From positions 62,001 to 126,000 of the forward strand of contig UBQX01000025.1 of NCBI GenBank assembly GCA_900467685.1: a stretch of 64,000 nucleotides of DNA, read 5' to 3'. The position numbers were made by a program, and so were the translations under genes. How positions within the stretch are numbered: the stretch's first letter is position 1; each line of letters opens with the position of its first letter. A model generated the notes under the pieces. It ran no database searches. It was not told where the DNA came from and saw nothing but the letters and a program-made list of their open reading frames with translations. This document shows positions 44,728 through 53,200 of the stretch, piece after piece. This DNA comes from Hyphomicrobiales bacterium (lineage in GTDB: Bacteria; Pseudomonadota; Alphaproteobacteria; Rhizobiales; Rhizobiaceae).

Positions 44728-45365
44728 GTGACGTCTATCCGTGTTGCGAAGAGCTTGGACATGGTGGTCCCCATCGGATCGTTGAAGAAGGCTTGTGTCA
44801 GCGTCTTCTGGTTCTGCGCGATGACTTCGTCGGGATTCGGGCGGACCACCTTGTGCTGGCAGGCCTTGAAGCCATTGCCCTCAACGACGATGTCCTTGTC
44901 GGTGGCGAAATCGAGCGATGTGTAGAGCGTCGGGTCCCAGACGCCGAAGGTCATGTCGCCTTTCAGCGGCATGGGCGTTGCCGGCTTGACGGCGAAGAGC
45001 ATCAGGAGCTGGCCGTCCTTGTAGTCGACATTGATGACGTCGGGCGGTGCGATGTCGATCTTCTTTCCGTCCTGCGTGATGTTCGTATAGTAGTCGAAGT
45101 CGGCCAGCGACTCCTTCACCGTCTTGCCGACGGCCTTCAGCTCTTCCGGGTCGAGCTTCAGGTTCTTGTTCTTGTCGAAGTCCAGAAGCACGGTCGAGGA
45201 AAAGACTTCGTCGAATCGCCAGACGTTGCGCAGTTCCTTCACGTTGCCGTCATCACCGGCGACGACTTTCAGCCTTGCCTCCACGAAGATATGCGGATGG
45301 GCAAAGGCCGCTGCGGGCAAGAGAAGGCCGGCGAGCGTTGTGAGAAGGGCAAGCTTGCGGGTCAT
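44721..45365 (-). CDS. DUF1007 family periplasmic protein
   Basis: A protein of 214 residues. The frame is open further upstream, but the ATG at 45365 gives a proper signal peptide (MTRKLALLTTLAGLLLPAAA, cleavage near AFA) followed by HPHIFVEARL, the canonical start of mature DUF1007 proteins. DKNKNLKLDPEEL resembles an EF-hand-like loop. Its 3' end overlaps the nicO start, indicating co-translation. DUF1007 proteins are regularly encoded beside NicO-type exporters, and the N-terminal HPH of the mature protein could bind metal. The 131 bp upstream, to the LysR gene stop, show no other gene. Confidence 0.87.
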   Translation of the reverse strand: MTRKLALLTTLAGLLLPAAAFAHPHIFVEARLKVVAGDDGNVKELRNVWRFDEVFSSTVLLDFDKNKNLKLDPEELKAVGKTVKESLADFDYYTNITQDGKKIDIAPPDVINVDYKDGQLLMLFAVKPATPMPLKGDMTFGVWDPTLYTSLDFATDKDIVVEGNGFKACQHKVVRPNPDEVIAQNQKTLTQAFFNDPMGTTMSKLFATRIDVTC

Positions 45366-45496
45366 GGAACCATCGTTTGTCAAAAGGTCATGCGCGTGTC
45401 GGGGGCCTGATTGGTCCTCAATCTGGACGAAAATGAGCCCGGGTACACGCTGCATGATGTCGCGGCAGCATCTCACGCCCGCAGCCGGGCGCAAAG

Positions 45497-46387
45497 TTAC
45501 AATTTTTTAAACCAGGCCTGCAGGAAGTCGACAAAGGTGCGCACCTTGGCCGGCAGATGCCGCCTATGCGGATAGACCGCATAGATGCCGCGGTCGCTCG
45601 GCAGATATTCGTTGAACAGCACGACAAGCTCGCCGTTCTCGATGTGCTTGCGGGCGACGAAGTCGGGCAGCAGCGCCACGCCCAGGCCGGCCAGCGCGCC
45701 GCGCAGCGTCGCCGTCGGGCTGTTTACCTCGATGGGGCCGGAGACCTGAACGGAGAAGGAGGAGCCGTCCGGCTCGAAGAAGCGCAGTACGCCCTTGCGG
45801 CGGCTGTTGGAATCGATGAGGCAGGGCACGTTTGCCAGGCCGGTCGGATGGTCGAGGCCCTTGTGACGGGCGAGAAATTCCGGCGTCGCGCAGATGTTGA
45901 GGCCGAAATCGGTGATCTTGCGGGCGATGAGGCCGGAATCTTCCAGCTTGGTCACGCGGATGGCAAGGTCGAAACCTTCCTCGACCAGATCGACGAATCG
46001 ATCCTCCGCCATGATTTCCAGCGACAGGTCGGGATGCAGCTTGGCGAAGTCGATGAGGCAGTGGCCGACATCGGCGTCTACGAAGGTGCGCGGCACGGAG
46101 ACTTTCAGGCGGCCCTTCAGGTCCGTGTTGTTCTCGCGCACCAGATCGGCGAGTTCGTCGATCTCCTTGAGGATTTCCGAGGCTGAGCGGTAATAGGTCT
46201 TGCCGGCTTCGGTGAGCGAGAATTGCCGGGTGGTGCGATTGAGGAGAAGGGCGCCGAGCTCGTCTTCCAGTTCGCGCACATATTTGGAGAGCAGTGCCTT
46301 GGAACGTCCGAGTTTGCGGGCTGCGGCCGAAAAGCCCTCCGCGTCCACGACGTCGATGAAGGCCCTGATCCGCGTGAGAGTATCCAT
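45497..46387 (-). CDS. LysR family transcriptional regulator
   Basis: A protein of 296 residues, the usual LysR length. The N-terminal winged helix-turn-helix is MDTLTRIRAFIDVVDAEGFS, then AAARKLGRSKALLSKYVRELEDELGALLLNRTTRQFSLTEAG (to about residue 65), followed by a linker helix and a substrate-binding domain (LKGRLKVSVPRTFVD onward, ending RTFVDFLQAWFKKL). It belongs to the branch with RTTR(Q/R) in the wing. It faces away from the ornithine decarboxylase gene across about 600 bp. The target is unknown; candidates are its own promoter or the nicO-DUF1007 pair downstream on the same strand. Confidence 0.92.
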   Translation of the reverse strand: MDTLTRIRAFIDVVDAEGFSAAARKLGRSKALLSKYVRELEDELGALLLNRTTRQFSLTEAGKTYYRSASEILKEIDELADLVRENNTDLKGRLKVSVPRTFVDADVGHCLIDFAKLHPDLSLEIMAEDRFVDLVEEGFDLAIRVTKLEDSGLIARKITDFGLNICATPEFLARHKGLDHPTGLANVPCLIDSNSRRKGVLRFFEPDGSSFSVQVSGPIEVNSPTATLRGALAGLGVALLPDFVARKHIENGELVVLFNEYLPSDRGIYAVYPHRRHLPAKVRTFVDFLQAWFKKL

Positions 46388-46609
46388 TTTGCCTCGCTAA
46401 ATATTTTCGGGAATATAGGTCCTCCGTACGCCCCTTTTCAATCATTTGGGAAAATTTGGCTAGGGTCAAAAAAACTCTTGATTACGACAGCGAATGTTCT
46501 TATCTCCGCGGTTGCCCAAAGTCGCACGTGCCTGTGGGTGTCCGCCGACCCTCGAACTGGGATTTAATCCCTAAGGTGAGGGTATCGGTAAGGTACCTGG
46601 AACTAACCG

Positions 46610-46992
46610 CTCCAGTCGCTATTCCGGCCAACCGGGAAATGCGAGGACATCTTGAAGCAACGACGGTGCGGGCCTTTCTGGTGTCTGCCGGCTTTCCAAC
46701 AGCCGGGGTTACTGAAGAGGCACACCTTCATTGCCGGAAGTGCGGTCGGGTTCTCCCCTCCAATCCAAGGCAGACAAAGTGAATGATCGCTCCCTTGTGG
46801 GCGTTTGTTCGTCATTTGCGTTTGCGTTCCGCTCAGGTTCCAGGGTCTCCACCGGCTGGTTCCTGATCGCCGCGTCATCCGCGCTTTGTCCTTCGGGAAT
46901 ATTCTGATTCTCGAAGCCATGCCGTTCCAACGCCCCGTTCGATGAACGTTCGGGTCGATGGGTAACTGACTCTGGATTTTTGGAGACCCGCC
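46610..46992 (+). ncRNA. speF-type leader RNA of the ornithine decarboxylase gene (limits approximate)
   Basis: A GC-rich non-coding leader of several hundred bases directly precedes the ornithine decarboxylase start. It contains a hairpin CCGGCT/AGCCGG (46688-46693 and 46701-46706, 7-base loop), further short stems, and an Arg-rich short open frame at 46783-46866. Alphaproteobacterial ornithine decarboxylase genes are known to carry the conserved speF RNA motif at this place, and I recognise the general appearance rather than a computed match. The left limit is a guess. The stretch from 46388 to about 46610 holds the divergent LysR promoter and no gene I can support. Confidence 0.6.
46783..46866 (+). 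CDS. Putative 27-codon upstream ORF (leader peptide) in the speF leader
   Basis: ATG at 46783 to TGA at 46864-46866 encodes 27 residues beginning MIAPLWAFVRHLRLRSAQ and ending in a Pro/Gly/Ser stretch. It contains three arginines and a histidine within seven residues (RHLRLR). AAGG lies about 12 bases before the ATG, a weak site. In gammaproteobacteria the arrest peptide SpeFL controls speF by sensing ornithine. Whether this unrelated ORF does anything similar is speculation; it may be chance within a structured RNA. Confidence 0.3.
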   Translation: MIAPLWAFVRHLRLRSAQVPGSPPAGS

Positions 46993-48126
46993 ATGACCTC
47001 GCAGCGTATCCTCGACTTCTTCAAGACCCGCCAGCCGGAAGGTCCGTGCCTCGTCGTCGATCTCGATATCGTCGCCGGCAATTTCAAGGCATTTCGTCAT
47101 GCCCTGCCGGACAGCCATATCTATTATGCGGTCAAGGCGAACCCCGCTCCGGAAGTCCTGCGTCTTCTCGCAGGCATGGGCTCCAATTTCGATTGCGCGT
47201 CCGTCGCTGAAATCGAAATGGCGCTCGATGCCGGCGCGACCGCTGCCCGCATTTCCTTCGGCAACACGATCAAGAAGGAACGCGACGTTGCGCGTGCTCA
47301 TGCGCTGGGCGTCAACCTTTTTGCTGTCGACAGCCACGAGGAAGTCGAGAAGATCGCCCGTGCCGCTCCCGGCGCCCGCGTGTTCTGCCGCGTGCTGACG
47401 AATGGCGAAGGCGCGGAATGGCCGCTGTCGCGCAAGTTCGGCTGCGTGCCGCAGATGGCCGTCGACGTGCTCGTCTATGCGCATCAGCTGGGTCTGGAAT
47501 CCTTCGGCGTCTCGTTCCATGTCGGTTCGCAGATGACCAAGGTCGATGCCTGGGATGCAGCGCTCTCCGACGCCAAGCGCGTCTTCGTGTCGCTCGCCAA
47601 GCAGGGCATCGAGCTGAAGATGGTCAACATGGGCGGCGGCTTCCCGACGAAGTACCTGAAGGACATTCCGTCGGCTGAAGCCTATGGCCAGGCGATCTTC
47701 GCATCGCTCTCCAAGCACTTCGGCAACCGGATCCCGATGACCATCATCGAGCCGGGTCGCGGCATGGTCGGCAATGCGGGCGTGATCAAGTCGGAAGTCG
47801 TCCTGATCTCGAAGAAGTCGGACAACGACGAACACCGATGGGTCTTCCTCGACATCGGCAAGTTCGGCGGTCTGGCTGAAACGATGGACGAAGCCATCCG
47901 CTATCCGATCCGCACGGAGCGCGATGCCGACGACATGGGTCTTTGCGTGCTGGCCGGCCCGACCTGCGATTCGGCGGATGTTCTTTACGAGAAGAACATG
48001 TATCCGCTGCCGCTCTCGCTCACCATCGGTGACGAGGTGCTGATCGAAGGCACGGGTGCCTACACGACGACCTATTCGGCCGTCGCCTTCAACGGTTTCG
48101 ACCCGCTGAAGTCCTACTGCATCTGA
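46993..48126 (+). CDS. odc: Ornithine decarboxylase (PLP fold III, group IV)
   Basis: A protein of 377 residues matching the short alanine-racemase-fold ornithine/lysine decarboxylases. K48 in YYAVKANPAP is the PLP lysine. HVGSQ, NMGGGFP and EPGRGMVGNAG contact the cofactor phosphate, and C325 in GPTCDSADVLY is the catalytic cysteine contributed across the dimer. It decarboxylates ornithine to putrescine in the cytoplasm, the entry to polyamine synthesis; some rhizobial members also accept lysine. GGAG lies before the ATG. Expression is probably controlled by the structured leader. A hairpin follows the stop. Confidence 0.93.
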   Translation: MTSQRILDFFKTRQPEGPCLVVDLDIVAGNFKAFRHALPDSHIYYAVKANPAPEVLRLLAGMGSNFDCASVAEIEMALDAGATAARISFGNTIKKERDVARAHALGVNLFAVDSHEEVEKIARAAPGARVFCRVLTNGEGAEWPLSRKFGCVPQMAVDVLVYAHQLGLESFGVSFHVGSQMTKVDAWDAALSDAKRVFVSLAKQGIELKMVNMGGGFPTKYLKDIPSAEAYGQAIFASLSKHFGNRIPMTIIEPGRGMVGNAGVIKSEVVLISKKSDNDEHRWVFLDIGKFGGLAETMDEAIRYPIRTERDADDMGLCVLAGPTCDSADVLYEKNMYPLPLSLTIGDEVLIEGTGAYTTTYSAVAFNGFDPLKSYCI

Positions 48127-48132
48127 TCGATC

Positions 48133-48156
48133 CGCCCCGGATGAGCCGGGGCGTTT
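48133..48156 (+). terminator. Probable terminator after ornithine decarboxylase
   Basis: CGCCCCGG (48133-48140) and CCGGGGCG (48146-48153) form an 8-bp GC stem with a 5-base loop, followed only by TTTC. The short T-run makes it a moderate candidate. Confidence 0.5.
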
Positions 48157-48355
48157 CAAGCCGGCCGCGAAACCGTCACAAAGCCTTCATCTGCCGTTCA
48201 GACAGGAACGGTTATTAAGGCACCCAGACGGAATTGAAGCAGGTTTGACAGAAGTCTGGTCGGTAGCGACCTCAAGCCATCGCCCTTTGCGGGGCGAGGC
48301 ATTCACCCAAGATATCCGGGCCGCATTGAGCGGTATTGAAGTTCGGGAGGCCACG

Positions 48356-48943
48356 ATGGCCCTTGTTCTTGATGTCCTTCGCGCGAACAACGCGCCTGAA
48401 TTCACCATCGAGCCGGAAGCTGCCGGCGATGTCGTTGCTCGTGAGCGCCTGCTGGATGCCGCCATGGGCCCGAACCGTCGCAAGAAGTCGTCGGAGAAGC
48501 TGCGCCGTGGGCGGCTGCCGGCCGAAGGCCTGGCTTTCGTGGCGCGCGACCGCGCCGGTCACGTCATCGGCACCGTGCGCCTGTGGAACGTGCATGCCGG
48601 CATCACGCCGGGCGGCGCGCCACTGCCGGCGCTTCTGCTTGGTCCGCTGGCCGTCGATGCTGCCCATGAAGGCAAGGGCATTGGCGCGGCGCTGATGCGT
48701 GCGTCGATCTTCGAAGCCCGCCGCCTTGGCCATGGCGCGATCCTCCTCGTCGGGGACGCACCCTATTATGAGCGTTTCGGCTTCTTTGCCGACAAGACCT
48801 CGACGCTGATGATGCCGGGCCCGTTCGAGCGGTCGCGCTTCCTCGCGCTGGAGCTGGAAGACGGCTGGCTCAAGGGTGCTGCGGGCGTTCTCGTGCCGTG
48901 TGGTCGAAAGCTCTCGGTCGCCCCCATCAAGAAGGCGGCCTGA
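48356..48943 (+). CDS. GNAT family N-acetyltransferase
   Basis: A protein of 195 residues. The acetyl-CoA binding motif is LLLGPLAVDAAHEGKGIGAAL (motif A, with the R/Q-x-x-G-x-G/A variant EGKGIGAAL), followed by ILLVGDAPYYERFGF, the usual GNAT motif B. The frame is open from 48245, but the ATG at 48356 is preceded by GGGAGG (48345-48350) five bases away, which decides the start. The substrate is unknown. It lies downstream of ornithine decarboxylase in the same direction, and a polyamine or related amine substrate is possible, but a terminator-like hairpin lies between them. The 229 bp between the two genes hold no other gene. Confidence 0.88.
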   Translation: MALVLDVLRANNAPEFTIEPEAAGDVVARERLLDAAMGPNRRKKSSEKLRRGRLPAEGLAFVARDRAGHVIGTVRLWNVHAGITPGGAPLPALLLGPLAVDAAHEGKGIGAALMRASIFEARRLGHGAILLVGDAPYYERFGFFADKTSTLMMPGPFERSRFLALELEDGWLKGAAGVLVPCGRKLSVAPIKKAA

Positions 48944-48971
48944 ACCGTCCGAAGTGATGCGTCAATTGATA

Positions 48972-49000
48972 TGCCGGTTCCGAAAGGGGCCGGCATTTTT
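48972..49000 (+). terminator. Rho-independent terminator after the GNAT gene
   Basis: TGCCGGTTCC (48972-48981) pairs with GGGGCCGGCA (48986-48995) around a GAAA tetraloop (10 pairs, two G-T), followed by TTTTT. Confidence 0.85.
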
Positions 49001-49178
49001 GCGTTTACTGACGGATTTTCGGTAGCAGGCATGAGGGACTCGCGGGCATTGCATCTGGATTGTTACAATCGCTGTCGCAAACCGGTCCTGCCGAAGCGCC
49101 TACCCCGGTTCCTCTGAATTATGGTCAACCTTATGATAAGATATATGTTTTTCTGAAGCGCTGACGGCTCCACCGGGG

Positions 49179-49211
49179 CTGTCATATATCCTTCATACAA
49201 GTGTCACATAA
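49179..49211 (+). promoter_or_regulatory. PHO box upstream of pstS (three 11-bp direct repeats)
   Basis: CTGTCATATAT (49179-49189), CCTTCATACAA (49190-49200) and GTGTCACATAA (49201-49211) are three direct repeats with an 11-bp period. The first two give CTGTCAT-N4-CCTTCAT, very close to the rhizobial PhoB consensus CTGTCAT-N4-CTGTCAT. The third allows binding of additional PhoB. It lies about 97 bases before the pstS start, fitting induction by phosphate starvation. The remainder of 49001-49307 shows no gene. Confidence 0.85.
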
Positions 49212-49307
49212 GCGTAACTCCTGGAGCCTAATGAACCCCCAAGCCGTGGTCCTTGAGAGAGAGGGGGCGGCCTGAAGGAATTACCATCACGTACAGGGAG
49301 AACTGCC

Positions 49308-50336
49308 GTGAACCTCATCCGCAAATTCGCAGTCGGCGCCGCCGCTGCCGCTCTCAGCCTCACGCTTGCCGGCGCATCGCTGGCTGCCGACATCACCGGC
49401 GCTGGCTCCAGCTTCATCAACCCGGTTCTGTCCAAGTGGGCTGAAGGCTACAAGGCCGCCACGAGCAACACCGTGAACTATCAGTCGGTCGGTTCGGGCG
49501 CCGGCATCAAGCAGCTTCTCGCCAAGACGGTTGTCTTCGGCGCAACCGACAAGCCGATGAGCGATGGCGATCTCGAGAAGAACGGCCTTGCCCAGTTCCC
49601 GATGATCTCCGGCGGCATCGTCGTCACGTATAACATCGAAGGCGTGAAGCCGGGCGAACTGGTATTTGACGGCGAAACGCTCGCCGGCATCTTCCTCGGC
49701 AAGATCACCAAGTGGGACGACGCTGCTCTCAAGAAGCTGAACCCCGATGCCAAGCTGCCCTCCACGCCGATCTCGGTTGTTTACCGCGCTGACGGTTCGG
49801 GCACGACCTTCAACTTCACCAACTACCTCGCGAAGGTTTCGCCTGAGTGGAAGGAAAAGGTTGGTTCGGACACGGCCGTTCAGTGGCCGGTCGGCTTCGG
49901 CGCCAAGGGCTCTGAAGGCGTTTCCACCACGGTTGCCCAGACCGCCGGTTCGATCTCCTACGTCGAGTACTCCTACGTTGTTGCCAACAAGATGGGCTTC
50001 TCGAAGATGAAGAACGCTGCCGGCAAGGTCGTCGAGCCGAAGCTTGACACGTTCGCCGCTGCCGCTGCCAACGCTGACTGGAAGGGTTCGAAGAACTTCA
50101 ACGTCATCGTCACCAACCAGCCGGGCGACAACACCTGGCCGATCGCCGCATCGACCTGGGTTGTTCTCTACAAGCAGCCGGCCGACAAGGCTCTGAACCA
50201 GGGCGCTCTGGACTTCTTCAAGTGGGCCTATGAAAAGGGCCAGAAGGACGCCACGACGCTGAACTACGTAGCCATCCCGGATGCCGTCGCCAAGGTGGTC
50301 ATGGAATCCTGGGACAAGGACTTCGCTGCCAAGTAA
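49308..50336 (+). CDS. pstS: Phosphate ABC transporter, periplasmic phosphate-binding protein PstS
   Basis: A protein of 342 residues. It has a signal peptide ([20 protein letters not shown], cleavage near ASLA/AD) and then [22 protein letters not shown], the classic PstS start with the phosphate-binding SSF turn. [20 protein letters not shown] and [15 protein letters not shown] complete the phosphate site. It delivers phosphate to PstCA in the inner membrane. The start is a GTG, with AGGGAG (49295-49300) seven bases upstream. It is controlled by the PHO box above and followed by an intercistronic hairpin, which probably lets PstS be made in excess over the membrane subunits. Confidence 0.97.
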   Translation: MNLIRKFAVGAAAAALSLTLAGASLAADITGAGSSFINPVLSKWAEGYKAATSNTVNYQSVGSGAGIKQLLAKTVVFGATDKPMSDGDLEKNGLAQFPMISGGIVVTYNIEGVKPGELVFDGETLAGIFLGKITKWDDAALKKLNPDAKLPSTPISVVYRADGSGTTFNFTNYLAKVSPEWKEKVGSDTAVQWPVGFGAKGSEGVSTTVAQTAGSISYVEYSYVVANKMGFSKMKNAAGKVVEPKLDTFAAAAANADWKGSKNFNVIVTNQPGDNTWPIAASTWVVLYKQPADKALNQGALDFFKWAYEKGQKDATTLNYVAIPDAVAKVVMESWDKDFAAK

Positions 50337-50357
50337 TCGGCACATCATGCGAAATTG

Positions 50358-50386
50358 GCGGACAGAGATGATCTCTGTCCGCTTTT
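50358..50386 (+). terminator. Intercistronic hairpin/terminator between pstS and pstC
   Basis: GCGGACAGAGA (50358-50368) pairs perfectly with TCTCTGTCCGC (50372-50382) around TGA, followed by TTTT. An 11-bp perfect stem plus T-run inside the operon probably attenuates transcription or protects the pstS 3' end. Confidence 0.8.
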
Positions 50387-50410
50387 CATGACCGGGACAG
50401 GGGTTGCAGA

Positions 50411-51382
50411 ATGGTCGACGCGACGAACGGGGCTGATTTTTCGAGGGTGGACGTTGCTGCCATCACGAAAACCTTCAAGTTACAGGACCGCATATTCTTC
50501 TTGATGACATTCGCATCGGCCGCCTTGGTCGTCCTGATGCTGCTCGCCATTCTCGTCGTTCTGGTGATCGACGCGCTTCCGACCTTCCAGGCCTACGGTC
50601 TGTCCTTCCTCTGGGGCACGTCATGGAGTGCGCCGACCGAGAAATTCGGCGCTGTTCCCGCAGTGCTTGGAACGCTGATCAGTTCGCTGATCGCCATGCT
50701 CATTGCCGTGCCGCTCTCCTTCGGCATCGCCATCTTCCTGACGGAGCTTTGCCCCGGCCCGCTGCGCCGCCCGATCGGGACGGCTATCGAACTGCTCGCC
50801 GGCGTTCCGTCCATCATCTACGGCATTGTTGGCCTCTTCGTGCTCGTGCCGCTGATGCAGCTTTACATCCTGCCTTTTCTGATCGCCACGGTCGGCCAGG
50901 TTCCGATCATCGGCTACCTGTTCCAGCCGCCGGCACCGGGCGTGGGCCTGCTCACCGCGAGCTTCGTGCTTGCCATCATGGTTCTGCCCTTCATCACCGC
51001 CATCACCCGCGACGTCTTCCTGACGGTTCCGCCGATGCTGCGTGAGTCCGCCTACGGCATGGGCATGACGACCTGGGAAGTTGCCCGCAACATCCTGATC
51101 CCCTATACGCGCCGCGGCCTTGTCGGCGGTATCATGCTGGGTCTTGGCCGTGCGCTCGGCGAAACCATGGCCGTTACCTTCGTGGTCGGCTCGGTCACCC
51201 GCCTGCAGTCGTCGATCATTTCGCCCTCGACGACCATCTCCGCGCAGATTGCCAACACGTTCGGCGAAGCCGACGGGTTGCAGCTTTCCAGCCTGATCGC
51301 CCTTGGCCTCCTGCTCTTCATCCTGTCGTTCTGCGTGCTTGCGCTGGCGAAGTGGATGATCGGCCGCTCTGAGTCATTCTGA
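50411..51382 (+). CDS. pstC: Phosphate ABC transporter permease PstC
   Basis: A protein of 323 residues with about six membrane helices (first near residues 30-55). It carries the permease signature TVPPMLRESAYGMGMTTWEVARNILIP, the EAA-type coupling loop that docks on PstB, and ends with a final helix followed by SLIALGLLLFILSFCVLALAKW. It forms the phosphate channel with PstA. The length is that of the E. coli type. It follows pstS after the intercistronic hairpin (74 bp), and pstA starts 11 bp after its stop. Confidence 0.96.
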   Translation: MVDATNGADFSRVDVAAITKTFKLQDRIFFLMTFASAALVVLMLLAILVVLVIDALPTFQAYGLSFLWGTSWSAPTEKFGAVPAVLGTLISSLIAMLIAVPLSFGIAIFLTELCPGPLRRPIGTAIELLAGVPSIIYGIVGLFVLVPLMQLYILPFLIATVGQVPIIGYLFQPPAPGVGLLTASFVLAIMVLPFITAITRDVFLTVPPMLRESAYGMGMTTWEVARNILIPYTRRGLVGGIMLGLGRALGETMAVTFVVGSVTRLQSSIISPSTTISAQIANTFGEADGLQLSSLIALGLLLFILSFCVLALAKWMIGRSESF

Positions 51383-51393
51383 GGATCGCCCCC

Positions 51394-52245
51394 ATGGAAA
51401 ATACCATTCGTCAGAACATCATGTCACGGCGCTATGCGCGCAACCGGCTGATGATGACGCTTTCCGTCATCGCCGCGGGCCTCGGCATGTTTTTCCTTGC
51501 GGTCATTCTCGGCACGCTTCTTTATCGCGGCGTCTCGGCGCTGAGCCTCGACGTATTCACGATGACCATTCCGGCTGAAGGCTCGCGCGGCGGTCTGCTG
51601 AACGCGATCTACGGCACTGTCATGGTCACGTTCTTCGCGATCCTCATTGCGGCGCCGATCGGCATTCTGGCCGGCACCTTCCTTGTTGAATATGCCAATG
51701 GCTCAAAGCTTGCCGAAGTCGCGAAGTTCATCAACGACATCCTGCTGTCGGCCCCCTCGATCATCATCGGCGTGTTTGTCTATGGGGCCATCGTCGTGCC
51801 GATGCGCGGCAACTCGGCCATTGCCGGTATCGCGGCGCTTGCGCTGATCGCGCTGCCGGTGGTCAACCGCACGACGCAGGACATGTTGCTGCTGGTTCCC
51901 AACGCGCTGCGCGAGGCGACGGCCGCTCTTGGCGCCCCGCGCTGGAAGGCGATGACGCATGTCATCTACCGTTCCGCCTGGACGGGCATCCTGACTGGCA
52001 TCCTTCTGGCCGTCGCGCGCATCAGCGGCGAAACCGCGCCGCTTCTCTTCACGGCTGGCTATTCCAAGTTCATGAATGCCGGCTTCACGGGACCGATTGC
52101 CACGCTGCCGGTTGCGATCAATACTCTTGCCGCCGATCCGGGCGAAGATCTGAAGCAGCTGGCCTGGGCCGGCGCGCTGATCATCACCGTCGCGATCCTC
52201 GCCATCAACATCCTTGCCCGCCTGATGGGCGGCCGCCGCCAGTGA
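51394..52245 (+). CDS. pstA: Phosphate ABC transporter permease PstA
   Basis: A protein of 283 residues with six predicted membrane helices. The coupling loop reads LREATAALGAPRWKAMTHVIYRSA, and the segments SAPSIIIGVFVYG and SGETAPLLFTAGYSKF are typical of PstA. It pairs with PstC in the inner membrane. It lies 11 bp after pstC and 27 bp before pstB, so the genes form one operon. Confidence 0.96.
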   Translation: MENTIRQNIMSRRYARNRLMMTLSVIAAGLGMFFLAVILGTLLYRGVSALSLDVFTMTIPAEGSRGGLLNAIYGTVMVTFFAILIAAPIGILAGTFLVEYANGSKLAEVAKFINDILLSAPSIIIGVFVYGAIVVPMRGNSAIAGIAALALIALPVVNRTTQDMLLLVPNALREATAALGAPRWKAMTHVIYRSAWTGILTGILLAVARISGETAPLLFTAGYSKFMNAGFTGPIATLPVAINTLAADPGEDLKQLAWAGALIITVAILAINILARLMGGRRQ

Positions 52246-52272
52246 CGCGGACGCAACGATAGGATTGGAATT

Positions 52273-53106
52273 ATGAACATGACCGATATGAATTCCCAGA
52301 GCGTCATCCAGAACCGCGGCGGCTCCTTCGGCCCGGCCGATCTCGAAATGCCGGTGAAGGTGGAAGTGAAGAACCTCGACTTCACCTACCAGAACGGCCA
52401 TCGCGTCTTGAAGAACGTCAACATGAAGATCCGCGACAAGACGGTCACGGCCTTCATCGGTCCGTCCGGCTGCGGCAAGTCCACGCTGCTGCGCACCTTC
52501 AATCGCATGTACGATCTCTATCCGGGCCAGAAGGTCGAGGGCGAGATCCTGCTCGACGGCAAGAACATCCTGGCCAAGGATGTCGACCTGAACAACCTGC
52601 GCGCCAAGGTCGGCATGGTATTCCAGAAGCCGACGCCGTTCCCGATGTCGATCTATGAAAACATCGCCTTCGGCATTCGTCTCTATGAGAAGATCTCGAA
52701 GTCGGAAATGAACGACCGCGTCGAAGCGGCGCTCACCGAGGCCGCTCTGTGGAATGAAGTGAAGGACAAGATCAACCAGTCGGGCCTCGGCCTCTCCGGT
52801 GGTCAGCAGCAGCGCCTCTGCATCGCCCGCGCGATTGCCGTCAAGCCGTCCGTCCTGCTCCTCGACGAGCCGGCCTCGGCGCTCGACCCGATCTCTACCG
52901 CTAAGATTGAGGAGTTGATCGAATCGCTCCGTTCGCAGTATTGCATTGCCATCGTCACGCATAACATGCAGCAGGCGGCCCGTACCTCGCAGTACACCGC
53001 CTTCATGTATCTCGGCGAACTGGTCGAATTCGACTCGACCGACAAGCTCTTCAGCGCGCCGAGCCAGCAGCGCACGAGCGATTACATCACCGGCCGCTTC
53101 GGCTGA
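52273..53106 (+). CDS. pstB: Phosphate ABC transporter ATP-binding protein PstB
   Basis: A protein of 277 residues with Walker [11 protein letters not shown]-loop [19 protein letters not shown], signature [14 protein letters not shown] and Walker [14 protein letters not shown], plus the switch histidine in [12 protein letters not shown]. It powers PstCA. It closes the operon here: no phoU follows, although phoU usually comes next in pst operons. A terminator stands 40 bp after its stop, so PhoU, if present, is encoded elsewhere. Confidence 0.97.
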   Translation: MNMTDMNSQSVIQNRGGSFGPADLEMPVKVEVKNLDFTYQNGHRVLKNVNMKIRDKTVTAFIGPSGCGKSTLLRTFNRMYDLYPGQKVEGEILLDGKNILAKDVDLNNLRAKVGMVFQKPTPFPMSIYENIAFGIRLYEKISKSEMNDRVEAALTEAALWNEVKDKINQSGLGLSGGQQQRLCIARAIAVKPSVLLLDEPASALDPISTAKIEELIESLRSQYCIAIVTHNMQQAARTSQYTAFMYLGELVEFDSTDKLFSAPSQQRTSDYITGRFG

Positions 53107-53145
53107 GTGGATTGTAAGGAAAAATACGGGACGTTCGCGTTCCTG

Positions 53146-53180
53146 CCGGTGGGTTGTCTGGAGGCAGCCCGCCGGTTTTG
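53146..53180 (+). terminator. Rho-independent terminator of the pst operon
   Basis: CCGGTGGGTTG (53146-53156) pairs with CAGCCCGCCGG (53165-53175) around an 8-base loop, with G-T wobbles, followed by TTTTGTTTTG. Confidence 0.8.
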
Positions 53181-53200
53181 TTTTGTGCTATCCGATATGT

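Noticed and set aside
46456-46782. A 108-codon open frame upstream of ornithine decarboxylase with an HCRKC segment
   Set aside because: It runs into the structured speF-type leader, has no recognisable domain and no good ribosome site; the conserved RNA explanation is better.
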